Assembly: GCA_902777005.1 (NCBI GenBank)
Contig: CACYSB010000002.1
Location: 1-64,000, forward strand
DNA: 64,000 bases
Direction: 5' to 3'
Source of the DNA: an uncultured Bacteroidota bacterium
GTDB taxonomy: Bacteria; Bacteroidota; Bacteroidia; Bacteroidales; P3
Below are positions 22,089 through 32,417 of this stretch, in pieces; within the stretch, counting starts at the first letter, position 1; every line of letters begins with the position of its first letter. The position numbers and the translations under genes are program-made. A model generated the notes under the pieces. The model ran no database searches. It was given only the letters and a program-made list of their open reading frames with translations, and had not been told where the DNA came from.

Positions 22089-24149
22089 TCAACCTATCGA
22101 GCAGCCGGGAGTAACTATGTCAGAGGGTGTTAGCAGTACCAGACGGCCGTCCTTGTCTTCGGCACTGAGTATCATTCCCTGGCTCTCCACACCCTTCAGT
22201 TTGCGAGGCGGGAAGTTGGCGATGAAGCAGACCTGACGACCTACCAACGCCTGCGGGTCGGGATAGTATTTGGCTATGCCGCTCACTATGGTGCGCGTGC
22301 CCATACCGTCCTCGATCTTGAACTGCAGCAGCTTGTCGGCCTTCGGCACCTTCTGGCATTCCAATATGGTACCCACGCGTATGTCCATCTTGCCGAAGTC
22401 GTCGATGGTCACCGGGGCCTTCACTTCGGCGGGCTTCCATGCGTTGAGCTCGTTCTGCGCCTTGGTGGCCTGTAGCTTGTCGACCTGGGCCTGGATGGTC
22501 TCGTCGCTAATCTGTTCAAACAGTAGCTCGGGCTGGTCTATCTGATGGCCTTCCATCAGTATGTCGGCGCGGCCTGCGTCTTTCCACCCAAGGGCCTGCA
22601 GGTTCATGATGCGGTGCATCTTGTCGGCCGTGAAGGGCAGGAAGGGAGCGCAGAGGACCGCCAGGTTGGCGCATATCTGCAGCGATAGGTTCATCACCGT
22701 GGCGGTGCGCTCGGGGTCAGTCTTGACGAGCTTCCACGGCTCGGTGTCCGTCAGGTATTTGTTGCCCAGGCGGGCCAGGTTCATCATCTCGGCGAGAGCC
22801 TCGCGGAAGCGGTAGGTCTCAATGCTACGGCCTATGCGCTCGGGGAAGGTGGCTATCTCCTTGACAAGCTCCTGCTCGGTTTGTCCGAGGGACCCACAGG
22901 CGGGCACTTTCCCGCCGTAGAACTTGTGCGTCAGCACCAGCGTGCGGTTGACGAAGTTGCCGAGGATGGCCACCAGCTCGCTGTTGTTCTTCAGCTGGAA
23001 ATCTTTCCAGGTGAAGTCGTTGTCTTTGGTCTCCGGCGCATTGCTGCACAGCGTGTAGCGCAGCACATCCTGCTTGCCGGGGAACTCCTGCAGGTACTCG
23101 TGCAGCCACACTGCCCAGTTGCGCGAGGTCGAAATCTTATCGCCCTCAAGGTTAAGGAACTCATTGGCCGGCACGTTGGCGGGCAGTATGTAGCTGCCGT
23201 CGGCGTGGAGCATTGAGGGGAAGATGATGCAGTGGAAGACTATGTTGTCCTTGCCGATGAAGTGCACCAGCTTGGTGTCCTGGTCTTTCCACCACTTCTC
23301 CCAGTCGTCGCCCTTGAGCTGCTTGGTGAAGCTGATGTAGCCGATGGGGGCGTCGAACCAGACGTAGAGCACCTTGCCCTCGGCGCCTTCGAGGGGCACC
23401 TTCACACCCCAGTCGAGGTCGCGCGTGACGGCACGGGGCTGCAGTCCGGCGTCAATCCACGACTTGCACTGGCCGTATACGTTGGTCTTCCAGTCGCCTT
23501 TGTGACTCTCTAGAATCCATTCGCGCAGCCAGGGTTCGTCCTGGTCGAGCGGGAGGAACCAGTGTTTGGTTTCCTTCAGCACGGGTTTCGAGCCGCTGAG
23601 GGCGCTCTTGGGGTTGATGAGGTCGGTGGCATTGAGTGACGTGCCGCAGGCTTCGCACTGGTCGCCGTAGGCGCGCTCGTTGCCGCAGTGGGGGCAGGTG
23701 CCGGTGATGTAGCGGTCGGCCAGGAAGCATCCCGCCTCCTCGTCGTAGTACTGCTGCGACACTTTCTCCACGAACTTGCCTTCCTCGTAGAGCTTCTTGA
23801 AGTATGCCGCTGCGGTCTCGTGGTGCTCCTTGCTGGAGGTGCGGCTGTAGATGTCAAACGAAATGCCTAACTCGGCGAAGCTGTCCTTGATAATCTTATG
23901 GTATCGGTCGACGATGTCCTGCGGCGTGACGCCCTCCTTGCGGGCCTTGATGGTTATGGGCACGCCGTGCTCGTCTGAGCCGCCTATGAACATCACCTCC
24001 TCGCCCTGTGCGCGCAGGTAGCGCACATAGACGTCGGCGGGCACATAGACGCCCGCCAGGTGGCCGATATGCACGGGGCCGTTGGCGTAGGGCAGCGCCG
24101 AGGTTACAGTATAGCGCTTGTATTTCTTGTCTTTCTCAGTGTAGGTCAT
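22089..24149 (-). CDS. metG: methionyl-tRNA synthetase
   Basis: A 686-residue class I synthetase. The HIGH motif is PVHIGHLAG at about 25-33. The zinc-binding knuckles [18 protein letters not shown] lie near 156-173. The KMSKS loop is the variant DKISTSRNW near 340. A C-terminal tRNA-binding (EMAP/Trbp111-like) domain starts near 580 ([19 protein letters not shown]). The length and the C-terminal domain match the Bacteroidetes enzyme. It attaches Met to initiator and elongator tRNA-Met. It lies 2 bp downstream of the lipoprotein gene. Confidence 0.97.
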   Translation of the reverse strand: MTYTEKDKKYKRYTVTSALPYANGPVHIGHLAGVYVPADVYVRYLRAQGEEVMFIGGSDEHGVPITIKARKEGVTPQDIVDRYHKIIKDSFAELGISFDIYSRTSSKEHHETAAAYFKKLYEEGKFVEKVSQQYYDEEAGCFLADRYITGTCPHCGNERAYGDQCEACGTSLNATDLINPKSALSGSKPVLKETKHWFLPLDQDEPWLREWILESHKGDWKTNVYGQCKSWIDAGLQPRAVTRDLDWGVKVPLEGAEGKVLYVWFDAPIGYISFTKQLKGDDWEKWWKDQDTKLVHFIGKDNIVFHCIIFPSMLHADGSYILPANVPANEFLNLEGDKISTSRNWAVWLHEYLQEFPGKQDVLRYTLCSNAPETKDNDFTWKDFQLKNNSELVAILGNFVNRTLVLTHKFYGGKVPACGSLGQTEQELVKEIATFPERIGRSIETYRFREALAEMMNLARLGNKYLTDTEPWKLVKTDPERTATVMNLSLQICANLAVLCAPFLPFTADKMHRIMNLQALGWKDAGRADILMEGHQIDQPELLFEQISDETIQAQVDKLQATKAQNELNAWKPAEVKAPVTIDDFGKMDIRVGTILECQKVPKADKLLQFKIEDGMGTRTIVSGIAKYYPDPQALVGRQVCFIANFPPRKLKGVESQGMILSAEDKDGRLVLLTPSDIVTPGCSIG

Positions 24150-24151
24150 TG

Positions 24152-25261
24152 CTATTTTGCTTGGTATATGTATGTCTTGATGCTTGCGCCGTCGTCGACG
24201 GTCTCGGGATAGCCGTCGGCACGCGTTGAGGTGTAGGTGTAGCTTGTCTCGTCGGAGGCCAGCGGCAGCGACTGCTCATAGACACTCGTCGGATTGTTGC
24301 CATAGAGCTGTATGAGGATTTCGGCGTTGGCCGAACTGTTGTGCTGCTCGTGTGCCAGCGGGTCTTGTGTCATCGTTATCACCTCGAAGCTCGGCATGTA
24401 GCCGTCAAGGCTGATGGCAGCGCCGAGGTTGCGGCGCATGGGGTTCTTGATGTTGCTGTTGTAGGAGTAGTTGGCGGTGTCTTTCATCGAGGCTTTGATG
24501 TAGACTTCCCTGTCGGGGTATATGCTGGCGAGGGTTTGTATGACTGTGCCGTAACTGCCAAAGACACTCATGTCGGGTATCATCTCCACGATTTTGCCCA
24601 GCGTGGTCTTAAGACGGGCGCTGATACTTAGGAAGGATTCGCTCACATTGTCGCCGTTCCAGTTGAAGCTGACGCTACCCATCACCTCGTCTATGCCAGT
24701 CACCATATCCTCTGCGTCGGAACCGCCGAGAAACTGTGCTACCATGGTGTTGAAGAGCTCCAGTATCATGTTGTCGCTCACGTCGAGCTCTCCGCCGCTA
24801 ATCTTGTCACCGCTGTAGCTCAGTGTGGCGCTAAGCATCTCTTCGGTGCCGTTCATCAGCGACAGACTGCTAATCTTGTCGCCGTTGTAGTTCACGTTCA
24901 CCGTGCCGCTCGCCATGCTTTCGCTGTTGACAGTCATGGTCTTCACGCGGCCCTGGTTGTCGTGCGTGAAGCGCACCTTCTCATTGCCGTTGGCGTCGCT
25001 GACGGCTGTCAGCAAATCGTTTTCCCAGGTCCACGTCTCGGTCAGGATGCCCTCTTCCAGCACCGAGTCAATCTTGGCCGAGGGACTATAGACACCCGGT
25101 TTATCAGCCCAACCCGTTTGCGGCGGGTCGTTCTGGCCGCCTTGTCCGCCCTGGTTACCGCTGCCCTGATAGGTGGGTTCGTCGGGGGCTACCTTGTCTT
25201 TCTTGCAGGCCGTAAAGCCCACAAGTGCCACAGCGCACAGCGCCAGGATTATCTTTTTCAT
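24152..25261 (-). CDS. hypothetical lipoprotein (DUF4595-like)
   Basis: A 369-residue protein with signal peptide and lipobox (LVGFTACKK, Cys 19). The linker is Gly/Gln/Asp-rich. The mature part contains YD/RHS-like strands ([30 protein letters not shown]), which resemble the DUF4595 group of Bacteroidetes lipoproteins. Probably exported to the outer membrane or surface. Role unknown. It is 21 bp downstream of the DUF5606 gene and immediately upstream of metG. Confidence 0.78.
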   Translation of the reverse strand: MKKIILALCAVALVGFTACKKDKVAPDEPTYQGSGNQGGQGGQNDPPQTGWADKPGVYSPSAKIDSVLEEGILTETWTWENDLLTAVSDANGNEKVRFTHDNQGRVKTMTVNSESMASGTVNVNYNGDKISSLSLMNGTEEMLSATLSYSGDKISGGELDVSDNMILELFNTMVAQFLGGSDAEDMVTGIDEVMGSVSFNWNGDNVSESFLSISARLKTTLGKIVEMIPDMSVFGSYGTVIQTLASIYPDREVYIKASMKDTANYSYNSNIKNPMRRNLGAAISLDGYMPSFEVITMTQDPLAHEQHNSSANAEILIQLYGNNPTSVYEQSLPLASDETSYTYTSTRADGYPETVDDGASIKTYIYQAK

Positions 25262-25282
25262 AGCTTTGTATTTATGTGTTGG

Positions 25283-25705
25283 TTATTCTGCGTTCTCCTC
25301 GGCGGCCTCGGGCTCGTCGAAGGTTATCTTCTCGGCGCCCAGCAGCACGTTGTACCAGGCGAAAAGCTTCTTGGCGTCCGACGTATGCACGCGCTCGCGG
25401 TCGTAGTCGGGCAGTGCTTTCTCCAGCAGTCCGAAGAGCTCCTTGCCCTCGGCCTTCTTGGGCTCGAAGGGTGTCGGCTTGCCCTCCAGCACCTTGTGGA
25501 TGGACTGCATCACCTCCTCCAGCGGGCGCTCGTCGGTCTCCGTGAAGAGACGTATCTCGCCCAGCGAGCTGATTCTGTCGTTCTTGAACACAGGGTATTT
25601 CTGTCCTGTAACGAGGTTCTTCACTACAGCGCCGCCCTTGGTCTGCGACACCAGTTCACTCAAATCCGGCTTGCCGGCAATCACGAGAATGTTAGATAAA
25701 TCCAT
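25283..25705 (-). CDS. DUF5606 domain protein
   Basis: A 140-residue cytoplasmic protein. MDLSNILVIAGKPDLSELVSQTKGGAVVKNL is the conserved start of the DUF5606 family, which is broadly conserved in Bacteroidetes and has no established function. The C-terminal tail is acidic (FDEPEAAEENAE). Confidence 0.9.
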   Translation of the reverse strand: MDLSNILVIAGKPDLSELVSQTKGGAVVKNLVTGQKYPVFKNDRISSLGEIRLFTETDERPLEEVMQSIHKVLEGKPTPFEPKKAEGKELFGLLEKALPDYDRERVHTSDAKKLFAWYNVLLGAEKITFDEPEAAEENAE

Positions 25706-25813
25706 TTTTAGTTTCTCTTTTTATAGTTATTATACAATTTAAACGCGATATTGTGTTCTTTATTGTATTCCGGGTGCAAAAAAACTCGAAATGGAACCGG
25801 CTTCCCGCCCAAT

Positions 25814-25944
25814 CCTCCCCGTCATTGCTCCGTATAAATAACGGTTGTTCTACGGTTGTTTAACGGATTCAAACCGTGGAACAACCGGTAAACAACCGTA
25901 GAACAGTCGGAGCGGGTACGGAGAGGCACCGTAGGGGTGCCGTA
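25814..25944 (+). repeat. intergenic hairpin repeat R2
   Basis: Long-form member. Arms 25842-25866 and 25874-25898 (25 nt each, about five mismatches) close on loop ATTCAAA. The shared tail ACAACCGTAGAACAGTCGG then GCGGGTACGGAG follows, and then a small hairpin GGCACC-GTAG-GGTGCC (25926-25942). It fills the gap between the DUF5606 gene start and the kinase gene end; the rest of that gap shows nothing recognisable. Confidence 0.85.
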
Positions 25945-25966
25945 GAAATAAAACACCTATGGGATA

Positions 25967-26800
25967 TTAACTGCGGTGAAAGCTGCGGAGGCCGTCGATG
26001 GGGTCGGCGGCGACGCTTATGATTTCGAAGCCTTTGTCTTTGGCGACGATGTCGAGCAAAGGTCTGATGTGCGCGGCAAAACCTCCCACAAGACTCAACC
26101 TATCGCAGTGGGACAGCTTCTGCAAGTCCTCCAGTTGGTAGCTGTACCACTCGTAAAGGCTGACAAGTATTTCCGATGAACAATAGTCGTACGCTATGTG
26201 TTCCACCGCGAATTTTGCCAGCGATGCCAGGAAACGGTTGGCATTGGGCTGGTGGTAGACAGCCTCCATGAATTCATCCTTAGTCAAGGGATAAGCCTCA
26301 TGGAACCTGCTGATTAGGTTTCTCGGCATTTTTCTCGTCAGGTAGTCTTGCAGCATCCTGCGGCCCACGTGGTTGGCCGAGCCATGGTCGCCGAGGATAT
26401 AGCCGGTGCTGACGGCCTGTAGGGTGATGTCGCGGCCGTCGTAGTAGCAGGCGTTGCTGCCGGTTCCGAGGATGCCCACGAGGCCGGCCTCGTGGCCGCA
26501 GGCGGCGCGGCAGGCGCCCAGCATGTCGGTCTCGACATGTACGTCACTTGTGCCAAAGGCTTTGGTGAGCAGCCTGGCCACGCGCTCGCGTTGTGTGGCG
26601 TTGCCGCAGCCGGCACCATAGAAGAAAATTGAGAATTGAGAATTGAGAATTGAAAACTTTTGGCGTACAGCCGAGCAGGCGGCATGGAAGTGCTCGTCGC
26701 TGGTGAAGTGGGGGTTGAGGCCTTCGGTAACTACGGTGTTACCGGATTCTATCTCCATCCAGGTGGTCTTGGTGCTGCCGCTGTCGGCTATGAGTATCAT
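25967..26800 (-). CDS. BadF/BadG/BcrA/BcrD-type kinase (N-acetylglucosamine kinase-like)
   Basis: A 277-residue ASKHA-fold protein. [14 protein letters not shown] at 4-17 is the first phosphate motif, [14 protein letters not shown] near 113 the second, and [15 protein letters not shown] near 135 follows. Relatives phosphorylate N-acetylglucosamine or similar amino sugars. Residues about 49-58 ([10 protein letters not shown]) are encoded by a 7-bp tandem array (26626-26653) and look like an insert in a surface loop. It overlaps pyrD by 4 bp and ends the long operon. Confidence 0.87.
   Translation of the reverse strand: MILIADSGSTKTTWMEIESGNTVVTEGLNPHFTSDEHFHAACSAVRQKFSILNSQFSIFFYGAGCGNATQRERVARLLTKAFGTSDVHVETDMLGACRAACGHEAGLVGILGTGSNACYYDGRDITLQAVSTGYILGDHGSANHVGRRMLQDYLTRKMPRNLISRFHEAYPLTKDEFMEAVYHQPNANRFLASLAKFAVEHIAYDYCSSEILVSLYEWYSYQLEDLQKLSHCDRLSLVGGFAAHIRPLLDIVAKDKGFEIISVAADPIDGLRSFHRS
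26626..26653 (-). repeat. heptamer array H3 inside kinase gene
   Basis: Four units of AATTGAG (last one AATTGAA). On the coding strand it reads CAATTCT repeated and encodes [10 protein letters not shown]. The same unit occurs in rsgA (40116-40143). Confidence 0.9.
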
Positions 26801-27696
26801 ATTATGCCGATAATCTCATTGATGTCGTTGACGCCGTGGCGCTGGCACCAGGCCTTCATGCCGTCGATGATCTTGACGGTGACGGCAGGGTCGATGAAGT
26901 TGGCGGTGCCAACCTCGATGGCTGTGGCACCGGCCATGAGGAACTCTATGGCGTCCTCGGCGGTGCAGATGCCTCCCAGGCCCACGACGGGAATCTTGAC
27001 GGCATGGGCCACCTGCCACACCATGCGCACGGCCACGGGCTTGACGGCGGGGCCGCTGAGGCCGCCGGTGACGTTGGCCATGAAGGGGCGGCGACGTTCG
27101 ATGTCGATGGCCATGCCCAGCAGGGTGTTGATGAGGCTCACGCTGTCGGCACCGGCGCCTTCGACAGCCTTGGCAATCTCGGCGATGTTGGTGACGTTGG
27201 GCGAGAGCTTCACTATCAGTGTCTTGTGGTATACCTTGCGCACGGCGGAGACGACCTGTGCCGCCATGTCGGGGCTGGTGCCGAAGCCCATGCCGCCGCA
27301 CTTGACGTTGGGGCAGCTGATGTTGAGCTCGATGGCGGGGATGCGGTCGAGGGCGTCGACCTGCGAGGCCACGTCGCAGTACTCTTCGATGGAGGAGCCG
27401 CTGACGTTGACTATGATGTTGGTGTCGAGGTGCTTGATGCGCGGATAAACCTCTGTGCAGAACTTCTCCACGCCGCCGTTCTGGAGGCCCACGGAGTTGA
27501 GCATGCCCGAGGGGGTCTCCACCATGCGGGGGTAGGGGTTGCCCTCGCGGTGGGTGCCGGTGGTGCCCTTGACGATGAAGCCGCCGAGGCGGTTGAGGTC
27601 TATGAAGTCGGCGAACTCTTCGCCGTAGCCGAAGGTGCCGCTGGCGGTCATCACGGGGTTCTTCAGCGTGAGGTTATGGACTTTGACTGCTAACAT
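26797..27696 (-). CDS. pyrD: dihydroorotate dehydrogenase B, catalytic subunit
   Basis: A 299-residue FMN enzyme of class 1B. Motifs: [14 protein letters not shown] near 14-27, [24 protein letters not shown] near 123-136 containing the class 1 catalytic Cys region, and [17 protein letters not shown] near 242. It oxidises dihydroorotate in pyrimidine synthesis, passing electrons to the PyrK subunit encoded just upstream. ATG at 27696 was chosen to match the family start ([14 protein letters not shown]); the two reading frames overlap by 7 bp. Confidence 0.96.
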   Translation of the reverse strand: MLAVKVHNLTLKNPVMTASGTFGYGEEFADFIDLNRLGGFIVKGTTGTHREGNPYPRMVETPSGMLNSVGLQNGGVEKFCTEVYPRIKHLDTNIIVNVSGSSIEEYCDVASQVDALDRIPAIELNISCPNVKCGGMGFGTSPDMAAQVVSAVRKVYHKTLIVKLSPNVTNIAEIAKAVEGAGADSVSLINTLLGMAIDIERRRPFMANVTGGLSGPAVKPVAVRMVWQVAHAVKIPVVGLGGICTAEDAIEFLMAGATAIEVGTANFIDPAVTVKIIDGMKAWCQRHGVNDINEIIGII

Positions 27697-28463
27697 TGCT
27701 CGAACCATTTATGCATTGTACTTATGTCGAACACGGGGCCGTCCTTGCAGACGCAGCGGTGGCCCTGGTCGGTGTCGGTGACGCAGCAGAGACAGGCGCC
27801 TACGCCGCAGGCCATCATGTTCTCGAGGCTCACCTCGCAGCGTATGCCGCGCTGGGCGGCACTGCGGGCCACGGCCTTCATCATGGGCGTGGGGCCGCAG
27901 GTGTATATCATGTCGTAGGCGTTGGCAAAGGCTGGGTGCGTGGTGACGATGCCGTGGTGGCCGAGGGAGCCGTCGTCGGTGGCCAGGAGCAGGTCGCCGT
28001 AGGGGCGGAAGTCGTCCTGCACGGGGATGAGGCTGGCAGTGCGGCCGCCGAGGAGTATGGTGCAATCTATGCCTTGTGCCTTGAGTACCTTGCTGAGGTG
28101 CAGTAGTGGCGCTGTGCCTGCGCCGCCGCCCACGAGGAGGGCTTTGCTGCCCGAGGGAAGGGCGGTGGTGAAGCCGTGACCGAGGGGGTAGACGACGTTG
28201 AGGCGGTCGCCGACGGCGAGCTCGGCGAGACGGCGTGTGCCGTTGCCGACAATCTGGATGAGGAGGGTCAGCGTGCTGTCGCTGACGTCGTGCACCGATA
28301 TGGGGCGGCGCAGCATGACGTCGCGCGAGCCCTCGACGAGCACCTCGACGAACTGACCCGGGAGGACGGGCTGCATCGTGCTGTCGTGCTTAAGCACCAG
28401 GCGGAAGTACTGGTCGCCCAGCTGCTGTCGCTCCGCTATGCGGAAATCATGTATCTCTTTCAT
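27690..28463 (-). CDS. pyrK: dihydroorotate dehydrogenase B, electron transfer subunit
   Basis: A 257-residue ferredoxin-reductase-like protein. FAD site RRPISVHDV near 50-58; NAD site [19 protein letters not shown] near 110; 2Fe-2S ligands near the C-terminus, [12 protein letters not shown] and CKDGPVF. It transfers electrons from PyrD to NAD. ATG at 28463 overlaps the lptF stop by 4 bp and gives a standard N-terminus. Confidence 0.95.
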   Translation of the reverse strand: MKEIHDFRIAERQQLGDQYFRLVLKHDSTMQPVLPGQFVEVLVEGSRDVMLRRPISVHDVSDSTLTLLIQIVGNGTRRLAELAVGDRLNVVYPLGHGFTTALPSGSKALLVGGGAGTAPLLHLSKVLKAQGIDCTILLGGRTASLIPVQDDFRPYGDLLLATDDGSLGHHGIVTTHPAFANAYDMIYTCGPTPMMKAVARSAAQRGIRCEVSLENMMACGVGACLCCVTDTDQGHRCVCKDGPVFDISTMHKWFEQC

Positions 28464-29881
28464 ATATGCTTTGGCTTGAAGATTCGCCTGAATTGTTTCT
28501 TCCATGTCGCGCCGTCGAAGAGCGACGAGTCGGTGGTGGCCTGGAGGGTGAGGAAGAGGCCTATGGGCAGCATGACGAAGGATGATACCCACATGCCTTC
28601 TGGACCCATGACGGATTCGCGCACCGATTTCTCGGCAATCATGCCCACGACGTAGTAGAGTACGAAGAAGCCCACCGATGCCACAAGCGGTAGTCCGAGG
28701 CCTCCCTTGCGCACTATGGAGCCAAATGGGGCGCCGATGAGGAAGAGCAGCAGGCAGGCTATGGAGAGGGTGAATTTGCGCTGGCGCTCAATCTCGTGGC
28801 GGTTGATGTATTCGCGTTCGGAATAGATCATCTCGCCATAATTGTGGCTGTCGGTGCGTGCTGTGTTGGCTACATAGCGTGCGCGTGCTATTATTTTCGT
28901 GCGGGTCTCTGCGTCGAGGGTGTCGATGCATGTCCGTAGGTCGATGATCTCGGCGGGTCGTTCTTTCTGGCTCCTGGCCAGATAGCGATGCCAGGTGCGA
29001 AGGTTGATTTCCGCATCGCGGCGGTAGGCTTCGTGGCGTTGCTCCTGGATGCGCATCAGCGAGTCGATGGCTATGCCCAGCTCCGCTACATTGAGTGTCT
29101 GATAACTGCCCTTGAAGAGGTCTTCGGCGCTCTTGTTATAGGCAAAGGAGGAGATGTCGAAGGAGATGGTCTGGTGGCTGAAATGCAGCGATGTCATGGG
29201 GCGCGAGCTAAGATTGGTGCCGGTGGTGGATTCGGTGTAGGTGTAGCCATCGTCGAGCGAGAAGATGAGGTAGCGGTTGTCGATGGTGGATTGCATGGTG
29301 CCTCGCTTGGCCACGATGACGGCGGTCTCGCAGCTGCCTTTGGTGTGGTCGTAGATGACCACGTCTTCAAGGGTTCGGCCGTCGGGTGACTTGCTGCCGA
29401 TGCGTATCACGTAGCCCTCGATGTCTTTGTAGTATTCGCCTGGGCGTATATTGATGGCGGGCTTCTTGCGCGTGACGTCGTAGAGGGTCTTGCGGTAGCT
29501 GACCATGGCTTCGGGCATCACGTTGTTGGCGAAGTAAAAAGCCACGCCTGTGAGCAGCAGCACCACGACGGTCATGGGCAGCATGACTCGGCTGACGCTG
29601 ACGCCGCCGGCTTTCATGGCCACCAGCTCGTACTTCTCGCCGAAGTTGCCCATGGTCATGATGGAGGCGAAGAGTATCGCTATAGGTAGCGCCATGGGTA
29701 CAAAGGTGGCGGAAGCATAGAGCAGCAGTTCGGCGATGACGCCGAAGTCGAGGCCCTTGCCAACCATGTCGTCGATGTACTTCCACACGAACTGCATCAG
29801 CAACACGAAGACCGATAGCGTGAAAGTCAGCGCCAACGGGCCGAGGAATGAGCGTAGTATGAGCCAGTCGAGTTTCTTCAT
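28460..29881 (-). CDS. LptF/LptG family permease
   Basis: A 473-residue inner-membrane protein with six predicted membrane segments: three in residues 1-120 and three near the C-terminus (FTLSIACLLLFLIGAPFGSIVRKGG). A large periplasmic beta-jellyroll lies between them. This is the LPS export permease family (YjgP/YjgQ). It pairs with LptB, which is encoded elsewhere in this window (47572-48396). MKKLDWLILRSFLGPL is the typical start. It overlaps rseP by 1 bp and pyrK by 4 bp. Confidence 0.93.
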   Translation of the reverse strand: MKKLDWLILRSFLGPLALTFTLSVFVLLMQFVWKYIDDMVGKGLDFGVIAELLLYASATFVPMALPIAILFASIMTMGNFGEKYELVAMKAGGVSVSRVMLPMTVVVLLLTGVAFYFANNVMPEAMVSYRKTLYDVTRKKPAINIRPGEYYKDIEGYVIRIGSKSPDGRTLEDVVIYDHTKGSCETAVIVAKRGTMQSTIDNRYLIFSLDDGYTYTESTTGTNLSSRPMTSLHFSHQTISFDISSFAYNKSAEDLFKGSYQTLNVAELGIAIDSLMRIQEQRHEAYRRDAEINLRTWHRYLARSQKERPAEIIDLRTCIDTLDAETRTKIIARARYVANTARTDSHNYGEMIYSEREYINRHEIERQRKFTLSIACLLLFLIGAPFGSIVRKGGLGLPLVASVGFFVLYYVVGMIAEKSVRESVMGPEGMWVSSFVMLPIGLFLTLQATTDSSLFDGATWKKQFRRIFKPKHI

Positions 29882-31281
29882 CACATAAAGCCTAACCAGC
29901 GTAGTATGTCGTTGCCGTTGGCCAGGATCATCAGCGCCAGCAGGAGGAACATGCCGACGTTCTGCGCCACGGTGAGGAATTTGTCCGAGGGTTTGCGGCG
30001 TGTGACAATTTCCCACAGGGTGAAGAGGATATGCCCGCCGTCAAGGCCAGGTATTGGTATGATGTTCATGAAGGCCAGCACCAGTGCCAGCAGAGCGGTG
30101 AGCTCCCAGAAGGCTTGCCACACCCATTGGTCGGGGAAGAGGTCGGCCATGGCCTTGAAGCCGCCGAGCTGCTTTGCGCCGCCGGGCGAGAAGAGCACTT
30201 TGAGCGAGGAGACATAGGTGGTGAGGGTCTCCCAGCCATGGCTGATGCCTGCCGGTATGGCGGCGAAAAATGTGTAGTCCACATGACGGTAGCCGCTGAA
30301 GAGTCGTGCAATGTTGGTCTCGGCTTGTACGCCTATCTTGCCTGCGTCATTGACGGCCACAGGCAACGCCATCAGCTCGCCGTTACGGTAGAATCCGATA
30401 CTTACAGTGTCGTCGGCATGCTGGCCCAGCACCGACGTGATGTCTGTGAAGCTGGCGAGCAGGCTGTCATTGACGCTGACTATGCTGTCGCCGGCCATCA
30501 AGCCTGCTTTGGCAGCATTGCCGCCGTCCACTACGTTGTGCACTACAAAGGGGATGCGATAGCCCATCAGTTGCTTGGCGCCCATATTGTTTACATGTTC
30601 AAGCAGGTGTCCGCTGAGGCTGATGTCGACAAGCGAGTCGCCGCGCAGCACGGTGACACTCTTCGGATTGTCGAGCAGCAGGGCGCTGGTGGCATCGGTG
30701 AACTCGTAGCAGTCTTTGCCGTCTATGGCGTAAATAATGTCACCGTTCTGGAAGCCTTCGTCGAGCATCACCTCATGGTAGTCATAGCCCAATGTGGCGG
30801 CGCGTAGCGGCAGCTCGTCCTTTCCCCAGTGGGCGAACATCATACCATAGATTAGCAGGGCAGAGATGAAGTTTACCAACACGCCGCCACTGATGATGAG
30901 CAGGCGCTGCCATGCGGGTTTGGTGCGGTACTCCCACGGCTGGGGTTCTGCCTCAAGGTCATCGGCACTCTTAGTCTCATCAATCATGCCGGCAATGTCG
31001 CAGTAGCCCCCCAGCGGCACCCAGCCGAGTCCCCACAGGGTGTTGTCCTGGTCTTCTGGGGCGAGGTTCTTCTCGTCCCAGCTGTCGGGGGTCTTGCTGT
31101 TGAAGAACAGGAAGTGCCATTTGCCGCCGAATTTCTTGGCCTTGATGATGGAGAAGTATGGGTTGAAGAATATGTAATACCGGCGCACGCGCGTATGGAA
31201 CAGCTTGGCGAACAGCAGGTGTCCCATCTCATGTGTGGCAACGAGCAGCGTGAGGCTCAGTATCAGTGCTAACCAGTTCAT
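29881..31281 (-). CDS. rseP: RIP metalloprotease RseP (site-2 protease)
   Basis: A 466-residue membrane zinc protease. HEMGH at 17-21 in the first membrane helix is the HExxH site; PGLDGGHI near 417 supplies the third ligand. Two PDZ-like regions lie between (VVDGGNAAKAGLMAGDSIVSV). It cleaves transmembrane regulators within the membrane, in envelope stress signalling. The order dxr-rseP is conserved in many bacteria, and overlap with dxr is 4 bp. Confidence 0.95.
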   Translation of the reverse strand: MNWLALILSLTLLVATHEMGHLLFAKLFHTRVRRYYIFFNPYFSIIKAKKFGGKWHFLFFNSKTPDSWDEKNLAPEDQDNTLWGLGWVPLGGYCDIAGMIDETKSADDLEAEPQPWEYRTKPAWQRLLIISGGVLVNFISALLIYGMMFAHWGKDELPLRAATLGYDYHEVMLDEGFQNGDIIYAIDGKDCYEFTDATSALLLDNPKSVTVLRGDSLVDISLSGHLLEHVNNMGAKQLMGYRIPFVVHNVVDGGNAAKAGLMAGDSIVSVNDSLLASFTDITSVLGQHADDTVSIGFYRNGELMALPVAVNDAGKIGVQAETNIARLFSGYRHVDYTFFAAIPAGISHGWETLTTYVSSLKVLFSPGGAKQLGGFKAMADLFPDQWVWQAFWELTALLALVLAFMNIIPIPGLDGGHILFTLWEIVTRRKPSDKFLTVAQNVGMFLLLALMILANGNDILRWLGFM

Positions 31282-32405
31282 TGTTGTCTAACGATTTTGT
31301 CTGTTGCTATAAGGTCGTCTAATGTTGGATTTGCTATGTAATGTGCCTCCTGCATGGAGCGCTCAACGCGGTCGGCTATGTCGAGGAAGCCTATCCGGCC
31401 ATCGAGAAACTGCTGCACTGCCACCTCGTTGGCTGCATTCATAACGCATGGCATGTTGCCACCTCGTTCTATGGCCTTGTAGGCAAGTGCAAGGCAACGG
31501 AATGTCTCTGTATCGGGACGCTCGAAGGTCAGCGTGTGCTGGTTGAATAGGTCAAGGCGCGGCAGGAAGCTCTCTATGCGCTCGGGGAAACTGAAGGCGT
31601 ACTGTATTGGCGTCTCCATGGTTGGGATGCCGAGCTGTGCCTTCACGCTGCCGTCTGCGAACTGCACCATGGAGTGAACCACCGACTGCGGATGCACATG
31701 CACCTCTATGTCTTTGGCGTCGACGCCGAAGAGCCATTTGGCCTCAATCACTTCGAGGCCCTTGTTCATCAGCGTCGCGCTGTCTATGGTCACCTTGCGC
31801 CCCATGCTCCAGTTGGGGTGCTTCAAGGCCTGCTCCAGCGTCACTGTGGCCAGTTCCTCGCGCGTCTTGCCGCGGAAGGGGCCGCCGCTGGCGGTAAGCA
31901 GTATCTTGTCTACGGGACTCACCTCACCCACAAGGCATTGGAATATGGCCGAGTGTTCGCTGTCCACGGGCAGTATCGGCACACGGTGGCGTCGCGCAGC
32001 TTCGGTGACGATGGATCCGGCCACCACCATGGTTTCCTTGTTGGCCAATGCAATGGGCTTTCCGTGCTCTATGGCGTGCAGCGTGGGTCTCAGTCCCGCC
32101 ACACCCACTATGGCCGCCAGCACCATGTCGATGCTCTCCATCTCCATGAGGCTTACGATGGCGTCGGTGCCGGCATACACCTTGATGTCGGTGTCGTTCA
32201 GCGCGTCGCGCACCTGCCCGTAGCGGCTCTCGTCGGCGATGGCCACGGCGTTGGGCTCGAACTCACGTGCCTGCGATATCAGCAGGTCGGCATTGCTGCC
32301 GGCACACAGCACCTCGGCGCAGAATAGGTCGCGGTGACGACGGATGACGTTGAGCGCCTGTGTGCCTATCGAGCCGGTGGAACCTAATATCGCTATGCGT
32401 TTCAA
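31278..32405 (-). CDS. dxr: 1-deoxy-D-xylulose 5-phosphate reductoisomerase
   Basis: A 375-residue enzyme. IAILGSTGSIGTQALNVIRRH at 4-24 is the NADPH site. ALANKETMVVAG near 119, LPVDSEHSAIFQCL near 145 and TASGGPFRGK near 170 provide metal and substrate contacts. VTIDSATLMNKGLEVIEAKWLF is the second block. It makes methylerythritol phosphate, the committed step of the non-mevalonate isoprenoid route. Length is normal (about 385). Confidence 0.97.
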   Translation of the reverse strand: MKRIAILGSTGSIGTQALNVIRRHRDLFCAEVLCAGSNADLLISQAREFEPNAVAIADESRYGQVRDALNDTDIKVYAGTDAIVSLMEMESIDMVLAAIVGVAGLRPTLHAIEHGKPIALANKETMVVAGSIVTEAARRHRVPILPVDSEHSAIFQCLVGEVSPVDKILLTASGGPFRGKTREELATVTLEQALKHPNWSMGRKVTIDSATLMNKGLEVIEAKWLFGVDAKDIEVHVHPQSVVHSMVQFADGSVKAQLGIPTMETPIQYAFSFPERIESFLPRLDLFNQHTLTFERPDTETFRCLALAYKAIERGGNMPCVMNAANEVAVQQFLDGRIGFLDIADRVERSMQEAHYIANPTLDDLIATDKIVRQQ

Positions 32406-32417
32406 TGCTGTCGGCTG

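Noticed and set aside
26626-26653. Heptamer arrays as CRISPR or phase-variation tract in a promoter
   Set aside because: No spacers; the arrays lie inside coding sequence of housekeeping-type genes and there is no evidence here of copy number variation.
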